From Kofleriaceae bacterium (GTDB lineage: Bacteria > Myxococcota_A > Polyangia > Haliangiales > Haliangiaceae), in NCBI GenBank assembly GCA_016763395.1, contig JAESTW010000320.1, forward strand, positions 1-9,603: a DNA stretch of 9,603 bases. The letters run 5' to 3'. Position 1 is the stretch's first letter. Every line of letters starts with the position of its first letter. Positions 6,845 through 9,603 of this stretch are shown in pieces. Below the pieces are notes generated by a model. That model made no database searches, was not told where the DNA came from, and saw nothing but the letters and a program-made list of their open reading frames with translations. Position numbers and translations under genes: made by a program.

Positions 6845-8068
6845 ATGCGCAAACTACGATCTCTACCTATCTTTGTGTCCGGAACAGGACTTGCCTTGGT
6901 ACTTGCTGGGCTACTACCTGGGCTATTGTCGCTGAAGAGTGCGTCTGCTCAACCTGCCGAATTGATGATTGATCCATCAGGTGCCGCGCCGCCCGCGCAG
7001 CCGGCAGCGGTCCGGGGCAGCAGTGCTCCCGATAGTGGGGGAAATGTTGGCGGCGGGGAAGGGGATTTGGCCGGCGTTGACTATTTCAGCGACTACCTAG
7101 ACGGAAATGAATTCGGCGATAACCGTGTTCCCTTTCGCGGTGGTGCAGTCCCCTATACCCATACGGTTCGCTCTGGTGACACCTTATGGGACGTGTCCGC
7201 CTACTACTTCAACGATGCGTGGAGATGGCCCAAAGTCTGGGGACTTAATCCCGAGATTACCAACCCACATTGGATTTACCCAGGTAACATTTTGCGCTTG
7301 CGTGATGGACGAGGCGTAGTCACTTCTCCTTTGCAACAAAATCCCAATCGGAGAAAAGCGTCTCGTCCACAGGGAAAAACTATCGGGCTTCGGCAGGTGG
7401 CGTACGTAGACCTTAAAGAGCTGGAAGACTCAGGTCGAATTACTGGTTCGGTTGATGACAAAGCCCTACTTAGCGAGGGTGATTCAATTTACATTTCCTA
7501 CCCTAAGGATGACCTTCCAACCATCGGACAACGTTTCGCGGTCTACCGGACACGAAAAGACATTCGTCGGGATGGAAAGTCCATTGGCGCTTACGTCGAG
7601 GTCACTGGTGAGATCGAGATTGTAAAGCTGGCCAAGGACAAGCGCGCGCGCGCTGTCGTAACCCGCTCTGTCTTGGTGATGGAACGAGGCATGTACGTCG
7701 GTTCGCTGCAGCTCAACTTTGACGACCAAGATCCAGTAATAAACAAAGCCAAAGTCGATGGCCATATCGTCGGGCTTATCGGACCGGATCAGCTCATTGG
7801 TGCTTCAGCCGCGATCATCGTCGATCGCGGCCGAAAAGATGGAGTGGCCCTGGGTAACCGTTTCTTGGTCGTTCGCCGCGGCGATGCGTATCGACGCGAC
7901 TTAGCAGCGGGGGACAACGTCGGTCTTAACGATGACAGGTACCCCGCGCGGGCTATCGGAGAAATAACCATCATTCAAACTGGCGAGTCGGCATCAATGG
8001 GGGTTGTGACCTTCTCGACCAAAGAGTTTGGAGTGGGTGACCGGGTTTATATGCGAAAAGGCAAGTAG
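6845..8068 (+). CDS. Secreted LysM-domain protein with duplicated C-terminal region
   Basis: The 407-residue product has a Sec signal peptide with a basic start, a hydrophobic core (8-30) and a SASA-Q cleavage site after residue 35, so it acts in the periplasm or at the envelope. A Gly/Ala/Pro-rich linker (36-75) follows. Residues 106-152 are a LysM peptidoglycan-binding domain: HTVRSGDTLWDVSAYYFND at 106-124, WRWPKVWGLNPEITNPH, WIYPGNILRL. After a basic stretch, residues about 205-285 and 319-405 look like two copies of one beta-rich unit (GxRFxVxR, then an arginine-rich turn, then GEI-x-I and a run like AVVTRS or GVVTFS, then a glycine near the end). No catalytic motif for a peptidase or amidase is visible, so a structural or tethering role is more likely. 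It is cotranscribed with the TPR lipoprotein (six-base gap); GAGGAA at 6828-6833 may serve as its ribosome site. Confidence 0.88.
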   Translation: MRKLRSLPIFVSGTGLALVLAGLLPGLLSLKSASAQPAELMIDPSGAAPPAQPAAVRGSSAPDSGGNVGGGEGDLAGVDYFSDYLDGNEFGDNRVPFRGGAVPYTHTVRSGDTLWDVSAYYFNDAWRWPKVWGLNPEITNPHWIYPGNILRLRDGRGVVTSPLQQNPNRRKASRPQGKTIGLRQVAYVDLKELEDSGRITGSVDDKALLSEGDSIYISYPKDDLPTIGQRFAVYRTRKDIRRDGKSIGAYVEVTGEIEIVKLAKDKRARAVVTRSVLVMERGMYVGSLQLNFDDQDPVINKAKVDGHIVGLIGPDQLIGASAAIIVDRGRKDGVALGNRFLVVRRGDAYRRDLAAGDNVGLNDDRYPARAIGEITIIQTGESASMGVVTFSTKEFGVGDRVYMRKGK

Positions 8069-8070
8069 TT

Positions 8071-8128
8071 ATCGTGTCCGAGAGACGTCCGAGGTGATCC
8101 CCAACACTCGTTGGGACTCGGACACGAT
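8071..8128. repeat. 58-base nested inverted repeat built from GTGTCCGAG/CTCGGACAC
   Basis: ATCGTGTCCGAG (8071-8082) and CTCGGACACGAT (8117-8128) are perfect 12-base complements. Inside them CCCAAC (8100-8105) and GTTGGG (8110-8115) form a second perfect 6-bp stem around the loop ACTC. A direct copy of GTCCGAG at 8087-8093 gives the right arm an alternative partner. The element begins two bases after the LysM stop codon, so it could protect the 3' end of that mRNA or end its transcription. No T-run follows immediately on either strand (TTTT only at 8140-8143), so it is not a textbook terminator. Confidence 0.8.
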
Positions 8129-8146
8129 CGGACATCCGGTTTTCGT

Positions 8147-8155
8147 TGATAGAAT
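8147..8155 (+). promoter_or_regulatory. Extended -10 promoter candidate for dprA
   Basis: TGATAGAAT at 8147-8155 fits the extended -10 pattern TGnTATAAT with one change. No good -35 is seen, which is usual for this class. Transcription would start near 8162, about 18 bases before the ATG at 8180. Confidence 0.4.
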
Positions 8156-8179
8156 GCGTGAGTCGGGCATTCTTTGGGC

Positions 8180-9061
8180 ATGCCCACTAGCTTCCGATTC
8201 ACGCGCAAGAGCGCCCAGTTTCCTCAGCGCTTGCTAGAGCTCAGGCCATGGCCAGGCGAAGTCTTTTGCCACGGCTCTTGGAGCGATACCGGCCCCGCAG
8301 TCTCGATTGTAGGAGCCCGAGCTGCGTCCCGAGAGGGCATGCAAAATGCTCATGACTTGGCCCAGGGCTTGGCCAAAGCCAATGTCCGAGTGATTTCTGG
8401 TGGTGCGCTTGGTATCGATGGAGCAGCACACCGGGGCGCTTTGGCCGGTGGCGGATTTACCGCGGCAATCATGGCTTGCGGCCTAGAGCAATATTATCCC
8501 AAGCGTCACACCTCGCTCTTCGAAGCGATGTTGGAACATGGAGGCGCGATACTCAGCCCCTTCCAGCCAGGCTATCCGCCACTCAGGGCAAACTTTGTCA
8601 GGCGCAATTCACTCATCGCCGTCTTGGCCGATATCGTCGTTGTAGTCGAAGCCAGTACCCGCTCGGGCTCACTCCACACGGCACGCTTTGCCTCGCGCTA
8701 CGGACGTAAGCTATTGTGCTTCGAGGGCAGCTCCGGATGCGCAGCCTTGGTGGCACGCGGCGTCGAGAAAGTGGCGGGGGCGGCAGATGTCATCACAATA
8801 TTGCAAGGCGGCGTTATCGACAGGCACGAGGCTTTGCCCGAGCTATCACCGGCGGCCCAGACTCTGATGGCTCTTTTGTCGCCCGATACCCCGCTCGACG
8901 CCAGCTCTCTCGGACACACGCTCAAGCTCCCTGTGCGGCAAATTCACCGGCTTGTGGTCGAGTTGAGTCTGGAGTCTCTAGCCATCGCCCTGCCCGGACA
9001 GAGGTACATTCGCTCTCCGCTGGGGCAGGAGTATCTGGAACGGTGTCTTGAGGAGGGCTAG
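8180..9061 (+). CDS. dprA: DNA-processing protein DprA (Smf)
   Basis: DprA binds single-stranded DNA taken up during natural transformation, shields it and loads RecA, in the cytoplasm. The product is 293 residues. Seen: the Rossmann-type core with VSIVGARAAS (41-50), VISGGALGIDGAAHRGAL (71-88), the conserved SGxxxGID-AAH box; MACGLEQYYPKRH (98-110); GGAILSPF with GYPPLRANFVRRNSLIA (131-147), the RRN segment; and VVVVEASTRSGSLHTARFA (153-171). Residues 222-280 (LSPAAQTLMALL..., PVRQIHRLVVELSLESLAI) look like the C-terminal winged-helix domain. There is no room for the N-terminal SAM domain found in many DprA proteins. ATG 8180 is preferred to TTG 8174; a TGA at 8159-8161 rules out anything longer. 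The glycine box reads SGGALGID where many homologues have SGLARGID. Transcribed from its own small promoter region after the inverted repeat. Confidence 0.93.
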   Translation: MPTSFRFTRKSAQFPQRLLELRPWPGEVFCHGSWSDTGPAVSIVGARAASREGMQNAHDLAQGLAKANVRVISGGALGIDGAAHRGALAGGGFTAAIMACGLEQYYPKRHTSLFEAMLEHGGAILSPFQPGYPPLRANFVRRNSLIAVLADIVVVVEASTRSGSLHTARFASRYGRKLLCFEGSSGCAALVARGVEKVAGAADVITILQGGVIDRHEALPELSPAAQTLMALLSPDTPLDASSLGHTLKLPVRQIHRLVVELSLESLAIALPGQRYIRSPLGQEYLERCLEEG

Positions 9062-9127
9062 AAATCTGGCCTGCGATATCGTTGATGAGCGCCGCATGCA
9101 AAGGGGGACTAGAGGTAAACCGGTCAA

Positions 9128-9603
9128 CTACAACCATTTTTTCAACGCTTCCTCTCTCTCCAATTCCGTACAGTCAACGTCTCCCCGAAGGGTTTCTGCT
9201 CGTAGTGCCCACTTACGCATCGGTAAGTATTCAATGTCGGAGACTAGCCGGTCGTGCTCATCGGACAGCTCGGAAGGCTCTACAACGTTGAGCAGGCTTC
9301 TGCCACAGCGCCCTTCTGCGATGTACAGCCAATGGTGAGGTCTAATTTGCGACAACTCTGTATGGCACTCCTCGGAGAAGCAAAAGCGCGAAAGAGAGAC
9401 TACGCTTCCCGGTTGCAGGGGCCCGTAGACAACTTCTGCAATCCGAATTTGCAACGCAAGATAAAAAGTGCCGTGCCAAGAAGTTCGTTGAATTTGAGCG
9501 CTAACAAAGATTCCATGAATAACGTGACTGGAAGCTGCCAGCCGTCGCATTTCGTGGGGTAATTGATCGAATCGTTTGCGACCAGTTTTGTCGTGATGTG
9601 CGA
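9128..9603 (-). CDS. Unrecognised protein, C-terminal part (start outside window)
   Basis: The frame is open from the right edge (9603) to a TAG at 9128-9130, giving about 158 residues. An internal ATG at 9550 could be taken as the start, but the frame has no stop upstream of it to the edge, so the gene probably begins outside. I do not recognise a family with confidence. Visible pattern: HGIFVSAQIQR, FYLALQIRIAEVVYGPLQPGSVVSL, a cysteine pair in FCFSEECH, HHWLYIAEGRCG, and a charged C-terminal end (DCTELEREEALKKWL). The alternation around VVYGPLQPGSVV resembles small beta-barrel domains seen in secreted proteins of unknown function in this group of bacteria, where a strand is followed by YGxLxxG; that resemblance is only an impression. 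It converges on dprA with a 66-base gap. An overlapping plus-strand frame (9254-9562) is less protein-like. Confidence 0.55.
   Translation of the reverse strand, partial: AHHDKTGRKRFDQLPHEMRRLAASSHVIHGIFVSAQIQRTSWHGTFYLALQIRIAEVVYGPLQPGSVVSLSRFCFSEECHTELSQIRPHHWLYIAEGRCGRSLLNVVEPSELSDEHDRLVSDIEYLPMRKWALRAETLRGDVDCTELEREEALKKWL

Larger units (their letters stand above)
8069..8179. other. Intergenic region between the LysM gene and dprA
   Basis: These 111 bases hold the nested inverted repeat at 8071-8128, a third copy of the TGTCCG word at 8129-8134 and an extended -10 promoter candidate at 8147-8155. No small gene is apparent. Confidence 0.7.
146..9267. repeat. Dispersed short word GTGTCCGR (25 copies of the core TGTCCG on both strands)
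   Basis: Copies of TGTCCG on the plus strand begin at 1088, 2615, 2844, 3080, 3722, 4724, 4784, 5105, 6876, 7194, 8075 and 8383. Copies on the minus strand (CGGACA on plus) begin at 146, 339, 804, 3430, 5070, 6809, 7525, 7547, 8119, 8129, 8911, 8995 and 9262. Twelve are preceded by G and 22 are followed by A or G in their own orientation. Counted by hand. Most are inside genes, three are in the 8069-8179 gap. See the corresponding finding for what it may mean. Confidence 0.6.

Noticed and set aside
2616..7199. Explaining GTGTCCG purely as the codon pair GTG-TCC
   Set aside because: The seven plus-strand GTGTCCG copies include six in that codon frame, so the effect contributes, but the minus-strand and T/C-preceded copies use other frames and one plus copy is intergenic.
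7809..7830. Perfect 8-bp GC-rich hairpin CCGCGATC/GATCGCGG
   Set aside because: It is inside the LysM coding sequence, has no T-run and is well explained by the codons for AAIIVDRG; chance is likely.
8129..8143. CGGA-CA-TCCG followed by GTTTT as a small terminator
   Set aside because: The two-base loop is too tight and the stem only 4 bp; not a credible hairpin on its own.
9062..9127. Possible bidirectional terminator between dprA and the convergent gene
   Set aside because: I looked for stems in these 66 bases and found only short palindromes such as ACCGGT and GCGATATCG without T-runs.
146..9267. Reading the TGTCCG copies as a polar chromosome-orientation motif (KOPS or AIMS type)
   Set aside because: Such motifs are strongly skewed to one strand; the count here is 12 against 13.

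Overview
The window looks like core chromosome of a Gram-negative bacterium. Its gene order (elongasome genes, then a HemX-HemA-HemC block, a YbgF-like lipoprotein, a LysM protein and dprA) is the kind I associate with the former Deltaproteobacteria (Myxococcota and relatives). That placement is inference from gene order and protein style. No rRNA, no tRNA that I can recognise, no transposase, no CRISPR array and no prophage gene is visible. Base composition looks moderate (about half G+C by eye) and even throughout, with no sign of a recently acquired island.

Layout. (1) Positions 2-1674, plus strand: the 3' part of penicillin-binding protein 2 (mrdA), overlapping rodA by 4 bases. These are the transpeptidase and glycosyltransferase of the cell-elongation machinery. 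(2) Positions 1675-2134: a convergent gap, then thioredoxin (trxA) on the minus strand. (3) Positions 2135-2289: a divergent control region with a good promoter candidate for the plus-strand genes. (4) Positions 2290-5757: a tightly packed operon of a small unknown protein, an eight-helix HemX/CcsA-family membrane protein, glutamyl-tRNA reductase (hemA) and hydroxymethylbilane synthase (hemC). Gaps between genes are 0 to 3 bases. HemA makes glutamate-1-semialdehyde, the committed step of C5-pathway tetrapyrrole synthesis, HemC builds the linear tetrapyrrole later in the pathway, and the HemX-like protein is a likely modulator of HemA or a heme-handling protein. (5) Positions 5801-8068: a cell-envelope pair, a lipoprotein with a coiled coil and C-terminal TPRs, and a secreted LysM protein with an internally duplicated C-terminal region. 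(6) Positions 8069-8179: an intergenic region dominated by a 58-base nested inverted repeat. (7) Positions 8180-9061: dprA, the RecA loader of natural transformation. (8) Positions 9128-9603, minus strand: the C-terminal part of an unrecognised protein running off the right edge.

Most interesting signal. The 6-mer TGTCCG (either strand) occurs 25 times by hand count, against about 5 expected for this composition. The 7-mer GTGTCCG occurs 12 times against about 1.4 expected. Copies lie on both strands about equally, in several reading frames, and 22 of 25 are followed by a purine. Two copies form the arms of the perfect 12-base inverted repeat just upstream of dprA. That pattern (short dispersed word, no strand bias, inverted pairs between genes) is what DNA uptake sequences look like in Neisseriaceae and Pasteurellaceae. 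A new uptake-type or other genome-wide signal is a testable hypothesis here, not a conclusion.
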